Source of the DNA: Clostridia bacterium
GTDB taxonomy: Bacteria; Bacillota; Clostridia; Christensenellales; CAG-314
Direction of reading: 5' to 3'
Assembly: GCA_028703495.1 (NCBI GenBank)
Contig: JAQVMT010000002.1
Coordinates: 184,907 to 248,906 of the forward strand
Length of the DNA: 64,000 nt
The notes beneath the pieces were generated by a model that saw only the letters and a list, made by a program, of their open reading frames with translations, was not told the origin of the DNA and did no database searches. Positions 16,006 through 28,410 of this stretch are shown piece by piece. The first letter of the stretch is position 1. Every line of letters begins with the position of its first letter. Made by a program: the position numbers and the translations under genes.

Positions 16006-18636
16006 TTATTGAATGTGTAAAACCGTATAACCTGCGGAACGTATGGCTTCTTCGATTACACCCTCATTAATGGATTTATTTACTGTGATTTCGGCTTTTT
16101 GTGAGTCAAGCTCGACGTTAGCTTGGATTATTCCGTCTATATTCATGAGCGCATCTCTAACGCGATTTGCGCAATGCATACACATCATGCCGCTTACAAA
16201 AACAGTTTTATGCACGCAAGCAACGTTATCCTCCTTCGTCTCAAACGCATTTTTAAGAGTATTCGTGGCTTTCGACTCAGTCGGCTTCTGCGTACTCGCG
16301 GCTTTCTGCTCTATCTGTGTTCCCTGCACATAGTCTTTTGCTTCAATGCGCGCATTGGAGTTATGCATTTGCTCGTGCGTGCTGCTTTGACGAGCGACAT
16401 CATAGCTAGTCTTGCTTCTTTCCTCGGGAATATTCGCCGACAATACCGATTTTGCCGATTTGTCGCCATTAGTAACAAAGTAGGATTTGAATGCTGATAT
16501 TCGTAGCGCGTTTACAACAACAAAAAGAGAGCTTAGACACATACAAGCAGCAGCTATTGAGGGAGTCAAAACAACACCCAATGCAGACAGCGCGCCTGCC
16601 GCCACGGGTATAGCAATGACATTGTAGAAGAACGCCCAAAACAAATTGCCTTTAACTATGTGGTTAGACTTCTTACTTAAGGTAATCGCATCCAAAATTC
16701 CTTTCAAGCTTCCACCCGCGATAACAATGTCCGCGCTATCGATGGCGATATCGGTTCCTGTGCCGACAGCAATTCCTACGTCGGCAGACTTTATTGCGGG
16801 ACTGTCGTTGATTCCGTCGCCCACCATAGCCACAAAGTTGCCCTTGTTTTTATATTCCTTTACAACATCAACCTTTCCATCGGGCAGGACCTCGGCGACA
16901 AAATCGGCGATTCCGGCTTTTTTGGCGATTGCATTTGCTGCACCCTTATTATCGCCCGTTACCATAACTGTTTGGATTCCGTATTCGTTCAATGCCCTGA
17001 CAGCTTCTACGCTGTCCGTCTTAATCGTGTCGGAAATCGCAAAAGCAGCCAATAACTCGTTATCGTTTGACAGATATACGGTAGTGTAACCCTTATCGGA
17101 AAAGTCTTTCGCCAATCGACCCAAATCAAATGAGTTTGACTTTACAAGCTTATCGTTACCTAAAAAGTACTCGACTCCATCAATCACGGCTACCGCGCCT
17201 TTTCCTGCAATATACGAATAACTTTCGCAAACAAAATCGCTCTCTCCTGCGTAATCTCTGATGCAAATTGCCAAAGGATGTGTGGACTTAGATTCAATTG
17301 CCGAGGCTATACTTTTAGCATGGTTTTCATCGGTATAATATACCGTTTCCACCACTTGCGGTTTTCCTTCTGTTATTGTCGCAGTTTTATCCAGCATGAC
17401 ACAATTAATGCTCTGCGCTTTTTGTATTGTTTCGGCGTCTTTATACAGAATTCCCAAAGCTGCTGCTTTACCCGTGGTCGCCATGATAGCAACGGGCGTT
17501 GCAAGTCCCAGTGCGCACGGACAAGAAATGACGAGTACACTTAGTGCATAGTTGAAAGCAACGAAAATATCCTTGGATATCGGCATCCATATAGCAAATG
17601 TAACAACCGCAAGAATGGCAACGACGGGTACGAACACTCCCGCGACATTATCGGCAAACTTCTGTACGGGGGCTTTGCTGGTGCCTGCGGCTCTGACAGA
17701 TTCGATAATTTTGGAAAACAGAGTATCGTCGCCTACTTTTTTGGCAACCACCTCCACATATCCCGATACAATAATACTTCCCGAAACAACTTCTTCGCCC
17801 TCGATTACTTCCACCGGCATACTTTCGCCAGTAATCGCCGCTTTGTCCACAAATGCGACGCCTTCTCGTGCAACTCCGTCTACGGCTACATAATCACCCG
17901 TTCTAAAGAGCAGTACATCTCCTATCTTCACCATCGATGTAGCAATTTCTCTTTCAATACCGTCAATTAACACCGTGACCGTTTTCGGTACAAGCTTTGA
18001 AAGCTTCTCTATTTCCTTACCCGTTTTGCGTTTGGATTTATCTTCCAACCACTTGCCTAGAGTTACAAGAGTTACAACCATAGCGGCAGACTCGAAAAAC
18101 AGGTGTCCAGAATAAGTAGCATTTACATAAAAAACGATACTAGCAACCAAGCTGAACAAGAAAGAACCACCCGCACTCAAAGCAACCAAGGTGTCCATAT
18201 TTGCGGATTTATTGCGTACCGCGTTAAATCCGTTTGTAAAAAAGCGGTAGTTGATTCCTAAAATCACAGATGTCAACACAAACTGCACAGAGTAATTAAT
18301 CAAGGTATTCGGCAAAGAAAATCCAAACATTCCACCCATTGAAAAATACATCAGAGGAATTAAAAGAATAAGAGAAGCAACAAACCTCATAAAGGGATTG
18401 TCGATAGATTTTTCCGTGAATTGCTCTCCGTATACGGAGGCGGTATAACCCAATTTATTTACGTTTTCGATTATCTTATCGGAGTCGACGTACTTAGAGT
18501 CAAAGTCGACGACCATTGTTTCGGTCATCAGCGAAACTTCCGCATTTCTAATACCCGAAACTCTCATTAAGCTTTTTTCAATCCCGACGGCGCACGCCGA
18601 ACAGGACATACCCTTGACGTTATATTTAACCTTCAT
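16006..18636 (-). CDS. copA: Copper-transporting P1B-type ATPase with N- and C-terminal HMA domains
   Basis: CopA exports Cu(I) across the membrane, driven by ATP. An N-terminal heavy-metal-associated domain (GMSCSAC, C12 and C15) is followed by TM helices, the TGES actuator motif, the CPC metal site in a TM helix (SCPCALGLATP), the phosphorylation site D416, an HP motif (STHPLAI), TGDN, GDGINDSPA, and the MCLSS end-of-TM signature with NALRI. After a ~70-residue Ser/Thr/Lys-rich linker comes a second HMA domain (about 812-876, C819 and C822), like a fused CopZ chaperone. Oddity: the phosphorylation loop reads DKTATIT instead of DKTGTIT (A419, codon at 17380-17382). GAGGT precedes the ATG. 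No CsoR or CopY gene adjoins it. Confidence 0.94.
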   Translation of the reverse strand: MKVKYNVKGMSCSACAVGIEKSLMRVSGIRNAEVSLMTETMVVDFDSKYVDSDKIIENVNKLGYTASVYGEQFTEKSIDNPFMRFVASLILLIPLMYFSMGGMFGFSLPNTLINYSVQFVLTSVILGINYRFFTNGFNAVRNKSANMDTLVALSAGGSFLFSLVASIVFYVNATYSGHLFFESAAMVVTLVTLGKWLEDKSKRKTGKEIEKLSKLVPKTVTVLIDGIEREIATSMVKIGDVLLFRTGDYVAVDGVAREGVAFVDKAAITGESMPVEVIEGEEVVSGSIIVSGYVEVVAKKVGDDTLFSKIIESVRAAGTSKAPVQKFADNVAGVFVPVVAILAVVTFAIWMPISKDIFVAFNYALSVLVISCPCALGLATPVAIMATTGKAAALGILYKDAETIQKAQSINCVMLDKTATITEGKPQVVETVYYTDENHAKSIASAIESKSTHPLAICIRDYAGESDFVCESYSYIAGKGAVAVIDGVEYFLGNDKLVKSNSFDLGRLAKDFSDKGYTTVYLSNDNELLAAFAISDTIKTDSVEAVRALNEYGIQTVMVTGDNKGAANAIAKKAGIADFVAEVLPDGKVDVVKEYKNKGNFVAMVGDGINDSPAIKSADVGIAVGTGTDIAIDSADIVIAGGSLKGILDAITLSKKSNHIVKGNLFWAFFYNVIAIPVAAGALSALGVVLTPSIAAACMCLSSLFVVVNALRISAFKSYFVTNGDKSAKSVLSANIPEERSKTSYDVARQSSTHEQMHNSNARIEAKDYVQGTQIEQKAASTQKPTESKATNTLKNAFETKEDNVACVHKTVFVSGMMCMHCANRVRDALMNIDGIIQANVELDSQKAEITVNKSINEGVIEEAIRSAGYTVLHIQ

Positions 18637-18778
18637 ATTTACCTCTAACCAATTGCCACTACTGTTGTTCTAATAATTAGAAGTACTATGTGTGAAATAG
18701 TATGCTAAATAAATGAACAAGCTCGTGTTTATATATTGCGTTTAGAAGATACATCCAATACCGTATTGCAAATATGTT

Positions 18779-20044
18779 CTATTTTAGTTGCATCACCGCT
18801 CGCATAGCTCCGGCAAAATTCAGATTATCTCCGCCGATAAAGGTAAATTTGATGTCTTTATTTGATAAAAAGGCAGATAAATAGCCCTCTATATACCCGA
18901 TCAAGCCTTCCATTTTAAAGAAGGTTGTTCCCTCGACAATGATAGCAAATTCCTTTCGATTATCCTTTGCGCGATGCAAAATTATCGATGCTAATACAAT
19001 AGCAGCGATTTTAGCAGCACGCTTTATTACCGAAAAGCATATACTCTTTGCCGATTTTACGTCGGTGTCGGAATGGAATTTTGAATACAAATTGTTCATT
19101 TCTCCGCCCAAAAAGGCGTTAACGGTTCTCGTACTGAAATCTTTGACGTTCTCGGCAAGAAGGTCGCTTGCAATAACTTTGTTTCGAGTAGCTTCTACCA
19201 ACGCTCTTATGATAATCTCGCCCAAATACCTACCGCTAATCATTTTTTCCAGTGGATAGGCACCATAATTCTCCGTGTGCTCATCCAATTCTATGTCGAT
19301 TATGCCTCTTTTTAATCCGTCGAAGTTCCCTGCCTCAATGTTAATTATCATACTTGTGTACTTATAATTCCCTAACGGAGCACAAATACCCTCGACGTCC
19401 TCAATGTAGCAAGCATTTACACCGGTTCCATAAATAAAACCGATATAATCGTCGTAACGCTTTCTTAGGTCGATACTTAATCCGCCTAAAAGCGTAGCAA
19501 CCGTATCGTTTAAAATCGCAATTCTTCTTTTTCGCGAATCGTGCTTTGCAACCGCTTCCAGTAACGAGCATCCGACATACTTCCCGTCAGCCCCGATTAC
19601 TTTTATCTCTTTAGTGAAATTAATTAGCTTTCCATCAACGCTGTCATCCATTTCAACAGGATAGGAAAAACAAAATCCTATGTCATCGGCGATATTGAGC
19701 GCACTTCTCATAGACCTTGCAACAGAGGAATAAAACTGCTCCGCCGTCATTTTCCTGTCGATTGCGGGCATTCTAGTTGTATAAAGCGACTTAATCACAC
19801 ATCCGCTTTTTTCATAGGTAGCAACAGCGCAACGCAGGTTGCTTCCGCCCGCATCGGCAACCGCAAAGGGTTTGCCGTAGACAATCTCCGAAAATGGAGA
19901 TAGGTACGACGGCAGCATTTTCAACGAAGCTTCTCCTTTAAGCCCGTTGACTATCTGCCTTCCGAAATTCCCTATTGTTTCTTCGGCGCATATGCAACTT
20001 TCACTCAACCCATACTCAATTAAAAAGTCATCCAATTGTTGCAT
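18779..20044 (-). CDS. Hexokinase of the eukaryotic-type (hexokinase/glucokinase) family
   Basis: Phosphorylates a hexose at C6 with ATP. The family signatures are visible: ADAGGSNLRCA (phosphate 1 loop, about residue 63), GFCFSYPVE, the LINFTKEI counterpart of the LxxWTKGF sugar-binding segment, ILNDTVATLLGG with the catalytic Asp, and GFIYGTGVNACYIE (phosphate 2). At 421 residues it matches the ~45 kDa single-domain hexokinases rather than the ROK glucokinases of most Firmicutes. The gene is on its own, with GGTGGAATA before the ATG. The sugar specificity cannot be read from sequence. Confidence 0.85.
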   Translation of the reverse strand: MQQLDDFLIEYGLSESCICAEETIGNFGRQIVNGLKGEASLKMLPSYLSPFSEIVYGKPFAVADAGGSNLRCAVATYEKSGCVIKSLYTTRMPAIDRKMTAEQFYSSVARSMRSALNIADDIGFCFSYPVEMDDSVDGKLINFTKEIKVIGADGKYVGCSLLEAVAKHDSRKRRIAILNDTVATLLGGLSIDLRKRYDDYIGFIYGTGVNACYIEDVEGICAPLGNYKYTSMIINIEAGNFDGLKRGIIDIELDEHTENYGAYPLEKMISGRYLGEIIIRALVEATRNKVIASDLLAENVKDFSTRTVNAFLGGEMNNLYSKFHSDTDVKSAKSICFSVIKRAAKIAAIVLASIILHRAKDNRKEFAIIVEGTTFFKMEGLIGYIEGYLSAFLSNKDIKFTFIGGDNLNFAGAMRAVMQLK

Positions 20045-20267
20045 TATTCCACCGTCTCCACTTCTGCGTGTATCTATTGATAACTAAATATTTGATATAT
20101 CGAATTCGCAAGAATAGCAATTGTTTGCACGAAGCTTGCAGAATTTTTTTTGGTTGATTTTATCAAAAAGCCAAGCTTGCTGTTATCCGCAAGTGAGCAT
20201 ATTAAAAAAATTGACGCCAAAAACTACCGATGTAATTGTTGTCATTATATGCGGTTTAATTTAGAGG

Positions 20268-21230
20268 CTACTTAATTATCTGTAAGCCGTCCGGTTCGAA
20301 ATCGGAACAATCGATCCAAAGCACCGAATCTCCGCTGTCCTGTCTTATGCGCAGGCACGCCTCACGCGACTCGTCCGCCGGATTAGGATTCTCCTTATAC
20401 AGATATACGTTGCATTTTCCTATTTTTGTAGTAAATACACCGCCGCGCTTGTGTATGTCTTTAAGCCAACTCTTTACCTTTTCGGTTTCCAGCACCTCGA
20501 CTTCACGAGATACAGCGACAACTACGCCATTAAGCTCTTTATTTTGCATTCTGCCCAAAGACTTAACGTAATCGCAAAGTTCATTCTCCTTATCCTTGCG
20601 CATATTCTTCAAATTCTCGTCTTTAAGCATACTAACAGTTCTTTTTACGCAATAATTCTCGTTTTCTCCCACGCTGATTTTATATTGCTCGATAAACTCG
20701 CCCAATGTCAATCCTGTTTGACTTAGTAAATACTTTAGTGTAAGCAAAGACATCAATGCATCTTCGTCGCTGGCGTGGTGATTGAACTCAATATGCAGAT
20801 CATCGGCAATCTTGTTTAATGCTTTGATCTCTCTCTCATTCTTATAGAGCTTATACATAAGCTGTGTGCATACATACTTATAGTTAATGGAGGGCAATCT
20901 GTAATGAATACAAGCCGCATTCAGCATATGGACATCACTTTCAACCGCATGTCCCATAACGACGTATTCCGGATCTTCAAGCAATGCTTTAATCTCTTCG
21001 TAAATATCGGGAAAGATGGGTGATTGCTTTAAAACTTCCTCGTCTAAGTGAAGATCGATGGAAATGTTTTTTCTTGTTCCGTTTAAGTTGTATTCAGTTT
21101 TCGGATTTATCAATACATTCCGCTTTGATAGTATATTGAAGTCTTCATCCGCCGTAACAATTCCTATACTGCATACGCTGTACGACTTGTAGCCGTTTGC
21201 AGCCTCTATGTCAAATGCCAAGTATTTCAT
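20268..21230 (-). CDS. DEDDh 3'-5' exonuclease with C-terminal BRCT-like region
   Basis: The N-terminal ~170 residues form a DnaQ-type exonuclease: FDIEAA (D7 and E9), a GHAVESDVHML motif with the third acidic residue, and HHASDEDALM with the general-base His and last Asp. Such proteins trim DNA or RNA 3' ends. After a charged linker, about residues 230-285 (NGVVVAVSREVEV, VKSWLKDIHKRGGVFTTKIGK) look like a BRCT module, as in some clostridial PolC-epsilon-like proteins. It lies between hexokinase and guaA, with no obvious operon partner. The BRCT assignment is tentative; the exonuclease assignment is firm. Nothing shows whether it serves replication or repair. Confidence 0.82.
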   Translation of the reverse strand: MKYLAFDIEAANGYKSYSVCSIGIVTADEDFNILSKRNVLINPKTEYNLNGTRKNISIDLHLDEEVLKQSPIFPDIYEEIKALLEDPEYVVMGHAVESDVHMLNAACIHYRLPSINYKYVCTQLMYKLYKNEREIKALNKIADDLHIEFNHHASDEDALMSLLTLKYLLSQTGLTLGEFIEQYKISVGENENYCVKRTVSMLKDENLKNMRKDKENELCDYVKSLGRMQNKELNGVVVAVSREVEVLETEKVKSWLKDIHKRGGVFTTKIGKCNVYLYKENPNPADESREACLRIRQDSGDSVLWIDCSDFEPDGLQIIK

Positions 21231-21416
21231 ATAGTTCCTTCCAAATATTAATTATGCCCAACTTATGATAATTTTTTCGAAAAACCTAGCCATATAGACA
21301 TTTCCTCGGCAAGTATTTATCGATATAAATGCCGTTTTGTCGAACAGCGATTGCCATTCGATTCGGCTAGGCGCGTTGAAATTATCGAACTTCGATAGAA
21401 TACGCGCTGATAATTG

Positions 21417-22949
21417 CTATTCCCACTCAATGGTAGAGGGCGGCTTGCTTGTTATGTCATATACAATTCTGCTGATTCCTCGCACCTCGTTTACTATTCT
21501 GTTGGAGATATGTTCAAGGACGTTAAGCGGGATTTTTGCCCAATCGGCGGTCATTCCGTCAACGCTTTCCACTCCTCTTAATGCCAAAACGTAATCGTAT
21601 GTCCTAAAGTCGCCCATTACTCCTACCGTTCTTACATTGGTCAACACGGCAAAATACTGCCAAATAACGCTATCCAATCCGGCTTTTGCAATCTCCTCAC
21701 GGAAAATAAAGTCCGCATCCCTCAAAATATCGAGTTTTTCCTGCGTTATCTCACCGATTATTCTTATAGCCAATCCCGGACCGGGGAAAGGTTGGCGCAT
21801 AACGATTTTATCGTTCAGTCCTAACTGCTTGCCCAAACGTCGAACCTCGTCCTTGAATAAATCGCGCAAAGGCTCAATTAGCTTGTCGAATTTAACAACG
21901 GATGGCAGTCCGCCGACATTGTGGTGGGATTTGATAGTCGCTCCCGTTTTACTGCCGCTTTCGATTACATCGGGATATATCGTACCTTGCGCCAAGAAAT
22001 CCACGCTTCCTATGCGCGATGCCTCCCGTTCAAATACCTTGATGAACATACTCCCGATATGCTTTCTTTTGGTTTCGGGATCGCTTACTCCCTTGAGCTT
22101 GTCCAAAAATTCCCTTCGAGCGTCTACCATTATGAGATTTAGTCCGATACCGTCGATAAAGGTTTCCTTTATTTCTTCGCTTTCGTTTTTGCGCATAAAA
22201 CCGTGATCAACGTAAACACAGGTCAGCTGCTTTCCAACCGCTTTGTGAATAAGCGTCGCAACCACCGCGCTGTCCACGCCGCCACTAAGAGCGCATAGCA
22301 CCTTTTTGTCACCGATTTCCTTTCTTAAATCGGCAATCAGCTTCTCGGCAACGTATGCAGGACTCCAACTCTTCTCGGAATGACATACCTTTTCCACAAA
22401 ATTGTTTAAAATATCCATTCCATGCACAGTATGCACAACTTCGGGGTGGAATTGAACGCCATAAACGTCCTTCTCTCTGTTTTCAAAAGCCACAATTGAG
22501 CAGTTATCCGTGCTTGCCGTGACATTAAATCCATCGGGAGCAAGCGCAACATAATCAGTGTGACTCATCCAGCAATCGCTTATATCCGAAATGTTAGCGA
22601 ATAAAGTAGAGTTCGTATCAAAACGAACGCTCTTTTTGCCGTATTCGCTAATTAAAGCGTTTTTTACACATCCTCCGAAATGATCCGCAAGGTATTGAAA
22701 ACCGTAGCAAATTCCCAAAATAGGCAATCCTAAATCGAAAATAGCGCAATCGGCTTTGGGCGCGTTTTCAGCATAAATGCTATTGGGTCCGCCCGAAAAA
22801 ATCAATCCGATAGGATTGTTCGCTCGGATTTCCTCAATAGTTGCATCATATGGCAATAGTACGCTGTGTGTATTTAATTCTCTAATGCGGCGGGCAATCA
22901 ATTGACTGTACTGCCCGCCAAAATCCAGTACGATAATGCTTTCCGTCAT
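21417..22949 (-). CDS. guaA: GMP synthase (glutamine-hydrolysing)
   Basis: Converts XMP to GMP using glutamine and ATP. The N-terminal class I glutamine amidotransferase domain has GICYGFQYL (nucleophile Cys about residue 80) and FHPEVVHT (catalytic His and Glu). The ATP pyrophosphatase domain has the P-loop ALSGGVDSAV, and the C-terminal dimerisation domain includes RQPFPGPGLAIR and ends with PPSTIEWE, the classic GuaA terminus. 510 residues is normal. It lies 50 bases downstream of guaB, so the two steps from IMP to GMP are in one transcript. Confidence 0.98.
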   Translation of the reverse strand: MTESIIVLDFGGQYSQLIARRIRELNTHSVLLPYDATIEEIRANNPIGLIFSGGPNSIYAENAPKADCAIFDLGLPILGICYGFQYLADHFGGCVKNALISEYGKKSVRFDTNSTLFANISDISDCWMSHTDYVALAPDGFNVTASTDNCSIVAFENREKDVYGVQFHPEVVHTVHGMDILNNFVEKVCHSEKSWSPAYVAEKLIADLRKEIGDKKVLCALSGGVDSAVVATLIHKAVGKQLTCVYVDHGFMRKNESEEIKETFIDGIGLNLIMVDARREFLDKLKGVSDPETKRKHIGSMFIKVFEREASRIGSVDFLAQGTIYPDVIESGSKTGATIKSHHNVGGLPSVVKFDKLIEPLRDLFKDEVRRLGKQLGLNDKIVMRQPFPGPGLAIRIIGEITQEKLDILRDADFIFREEIAKAGLDSVIWQYFAVLTNVRTVGVMGDFRTYDYVLALRGVESVDGMTADWAKIPLNVLEHISNRIVNEVRGISRIVYDITSKPPSTIEWE

Positions 22950-22998
22950 ACTCTTTCCTTATCTCTTATGTCCGATAAACGGATATTCATCGCATCCG

Positions 22999-25609
<2,611 letters not shown>

Positions 25610-25662
25610 TTCGGATTTACCTCTTTATTAATTTAGCTTACCGATTACACGGTGCCAATATT

Positions 25663-27330
25663 TTACTTCAATAAGGTCTTAACGCCCTCGATAACTTCGA
25701 TAAACGCCTGCTCGTCAAAAGGACTCTTCAATCCGACATAATCGATCAACTCGGTATAAGACATAGACCCTGCACACGATACAAATTTCATGTACTTATT
25801 AAACGCGCCATCGAAATCCTTCAAACTTAATGCCAAAAACTGGAATGCGGTAAACTGTGCCAAACAGTAATCGATATAATAGAAGGGCGATTCGTAAATA
25901 TGCATCTGACGTTGCCAACGCCTTCCTTCGCTTACAAAGGGTAAATCGTCGAAAGACAGGTGCGGCAAAAACTCATGCTCCATCTCCAACCACCTTTGAT
26001 TCCTTTGAGCAGGCGTAGCTTCGGGATTTTCATATACCCAAGTCTGGAAGTAATCGACAATTGTGCCGTACGGAATAAATGCCAATCCCGTTGCGATATG
26101 CTGAAACTTGAAATCATCGATCGCATCGCCAAAGAATAGCTCCATCCATGGATATGTTAAAAATTCCATACTCATAGAGTGAACCTCGCAAGTTTCCATA
26201 GCAGGTTCCCTCTCATAAGAAGGATATTTAAAGGCTTTTTCGGCAGCTAAAGCGTGTCCGAACTCATGCGTAAGAACCTCAACATCGCCTGCTGAGCCAT
26301 TGAAATTCGCCAAAATAAAGGGAGTCCGATAGCTATCAAGTGAAATACAATATCCGCCTCCAAACTTGCCTTTCTTCGGCAAAACATCGAAAGCCTTGTC
26401 CTTGCGCATTCTATCAAACAATTTAGAAGTTTCGGGGCTTAATTCAGCGTACATCTTCGATCCCTTGTCAAATATTTCCTCGGGCGTTCCGATCGGACGG
26501 GGTTCGCGTTCTGTATAAACATTATTGTCATAGGTATATATTTTGTCCCAACCGAACTTCTGCCGCAGCATTTCCTTTATTTCGGCAACCGCAGGAACAA
26601 TGTGCTTCTTTACGTTGTTACGGAACTTTTCAATGTCGTATTTATCATAAGAATTACGCTTCATCATCAAGTAACCCAATTCCACGAAATTATCCATATC
26701 GAGCTTCTTCGACATGCCCGTACGGATCTTTACCAAACGGTCGTATATCTCGTCTAATTGAGTCTTGACACCGTTAAGAGCGTTTCCGTATGCAATACTC
26801 GCCTCGCGCCTGACATTTCTGTCATCGTTTGTAAAAAACTGTGCAATAGATGCCAGCGTATACTTCTCGCCGCGAAAATCCACCATAACGTTATTAATCA
26901 AATTAGTATATTCGGTAACAACCTTGTGGTTTTGCTGCATATCGGGAATAATTCTTTCGTCTATTCCATTAACAACCAATTCGAAATTCTTGATAACAAC
27001 GGGCGGAAAATAGGTTTTAAGCTCATCAAAATACTTCGAACCCAAAAACGCCCTTGCAAATTCGACTTCAAGCATAGACAGCTCGGGCGAAGTATTGTTC
27101 CAAAACTCCTGTTCCTTGGCATAAAACTCATCGTTAGTATTCAACGAAAAACGTACGTACGATAAATTAAACATAGTGTTAACGTCGCTGAGATACTCGA
27201 AGAAGCTATCCATAACGGCTTTTTGAGCCTTGGCACTCGTTGCTTGCTTAAAGCAGTCGATTAAATCCTTGCTTTTTGCTATAACCTGATCTTTGTTGAT
27301 TCTCTGATACTTAATATCGGATATTATCAT
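25663..27330 (-). CDS. M3 family oligoendopeptidase
   Basis: A cytoplasmic zinc metallopeptidase of the thimet/PepF family that degrades short peptides. The zinc motif THEFGHAL (HExxH) and the downstream glutamate in the AMETCEVHSMSMEF segment are present, with the M3 motif SLDSYRTPFILANF before it. The length (~555 residues) fits the shorter M3 oligoendopeptidases. Start: ATG at 27330 is preferred because GGATGGTGA lies upstream; the ATG three codons earlier sits inside that site. First gene of a possible M3-EIIC-guaB-guaA transcript. Confidence 0.92.
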   Translation of the reverse strand: MIISDIKYQRINKDQVIAKSKDLIDCFKQATSAKAQKAVMDSFFEYLSDVNTMFNLSYVRFSLNTNDEFYAKEQEFWNNTSPELSMLEVEFARAFLGSKYFDELKTYFPPVVIKNFELVVNGIDERIIPDMQQNHKVVTEYTNLINNVMVDFRGEKYTLASIAQFFTNDDRNVRREASIAYGNALNGVKTQLDEIYDRLVKIRTGMSKKLDMDNFVELGYLMMKRNSYDKYDIEKFRNNVKKHIVPAVAEIKEMLRQKFGWDKIYTYDNNVYTEREPRPIGTPEEIFDKGSKMYAELSPETSKLFDRMRKDKAFDVLPKKGKFGGGYCISLDSYRTPFILANFNGSAGDVEVLTHEFGHALAAEKAFKYPSYEREPAMETCEVHSMSMEFLTYPWMELFFGDAIDDFKFQHIATGLAFIPYGTIVDYFQTWVYENPEATPAQRNQRWLEMEHEFLPHLSFDDLPFVSEGRRWQRQMHIYESPFYYIDYCLAQFTAFQFLALSLKDFDGAFNKYMKFVSCAGSMSYTELIDYVGLKSPFDEQAFIEVIEGVKTLLK

Positions 27331-28066
27331 ATTCACCATCCTATATATTCTTAATTTGTTTTGTTATCATCTTGACAGCGCTCACGCAAACTATATTATT
27401 ACTCCAACATACCGTGGGTTTCGTGTAAATGCCACGCTAACGCCGAATCTGTCCCAAGCGCCGAGACATAGACTCAGCATCGCAATCGTTAACCATACAT
27501 TTGCAAAACGCCACCCAATATAAACACTATCGTTATATATTAACTCAAATTGCCACCAAAGGTCAACCGTTATCATAGCTTTTTATTATTTTTTATATTT
27601 TTTTCGCGTAACATTTCTCAAATTTGCGCAATAGAATGCGGACACAAACCTGACGCCTCTATTTAGAATATGTAAAACGTCCTCGCCGTTCGATATAATT
27701 CGAGTATCGACATATGCGCAGCCTCGGTATCTTTACTATACATATATCGACATCAATTGCGCATTGCTTTTCCCCCTCTGTTGCTTTCTAGTCGTCCTTG
27801 TCAATAGAAACCTCTTGCTTAGTCAGCTTGCTATTATAACGTCTTTTGCACTAGAGCGTACTCACACTATCCGAAACTGTCACGTTAAAAGATTATTATT
27901 AGATAACAAGGAGTGAGAAGGGCGAAACTTCCGTATGTAACCGATGAGCAACACGGTTTGGCGGAAAATCAGTCGGAAGATGGCGTTTGAAAGGTTGCGT
28001 GAACGCACTCTAAACATACGATAATAGATATAGTCGAGTGAAACCATTTACATAAAGATAGATATA
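27331..28066. other. Long gene-free stretch with a nested-stem element
   Basis: About 735 bases without a supported protein gene. The segment 27853-28011 can form nested pairings: AGAG...CTCT ends with further partial pairing (27853-27867 with 27997-28011), CTTCCG with CGGAAG (27928-27933, 27974-27979) and AACCG with CGGTT (27939-27943, 27954-27958). This could be a small RNA, strand unknown; I cannot match it to 6S, SRP RNA or tmRNA. The rest (27340-27840) shows nothing I can name. Confidence 0.35.
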
Positions 28067-28107
28067 CAAAAAAGCCGCAAGGGTTGATGTAATACAACCT
28101 TTGCGGC
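28067..28107 (-). terminator. Terminator of the rpsF-ssb-rpsR operon
   Basis: A 13-bp stem (28074-28086 with 28095-28107, one G-T pair) with an 8-base loop; on the minus strand it is followed by TTTTTT. About 25 bases after the rpsR stop. Confidence 0.9.
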
Positions 28108-28132
28108 AACAAACTTAAGCATTTGCTATGCT

Positions 28133-28381
28133 CTAATCTCCTACGTACGGAAGTAAAGCCATAATTCTGGCGCGTTTAACCGCAGCAGCCAACTCACGTT
28201 GGTGTTTAGCGCAAACGCCCGTCATTCTTCTGGGAAGCATTTTACCCTTTTCGGTAACGTACTTTCTCAATTTAGCTATATCTTTATAGTCAATGGCTTC
28301 GACTTTCTCAACGCAAAAGCTACATACCTTTTTACGCGCAGGTCTGCGAATGGGTTTTTTTGCTACTTTTTCCTCGCTCAT
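28133..28381 (-). CDS. rpsR: 30S ribosomal protein S18
   Basis: Small-subunit protein that pairs with S6 on the platform. The 82-residue sequence shows the family core: [32 protein letters not shown] and [20 protein letters not shown]. It keeps the Cys residues (CSFC and a later C-x-KHQ) of the zinc-type S18 form. It ends the rpsF-ssb-rpsR operon with the standard gene order. GGAG precedes the ATG. Confidence 0.98.
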   Translation of the reverse strand: MSEEKVAKKPIRRPARKKVCSFCVEKVEAIDYKDIAKLRKYVTEKGKMLPRRMTGVCAKHQRELAAAVKRARIMALLPYVGD

Positions 28382-28410
28382 CTTAATCTCCTTATAAAAT
28401 TACCCTACAA

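Noticed and set aside
18683..18707. Inverted repeat ACTAT...ATAGT upstream of copA as a copper operator
   Set aside because: Only five perfect base pairs, not similar to CopY (TACAnnTGTA) or CsoR sites; too weak to report.
27391..27576. 61-codon ORF in the gap upstream of the M3 peptidase
   Set aside because: No ribosome binding site and no recognisable family; it looks like chance.
27943..28023. 26-codon plus-strand ORF rich in basic residues within the nested-stem element
   Set aside because: No Shine-Dalgarno sequence; the codons coincide with the stem bases, so the RNA explanation is preferred.
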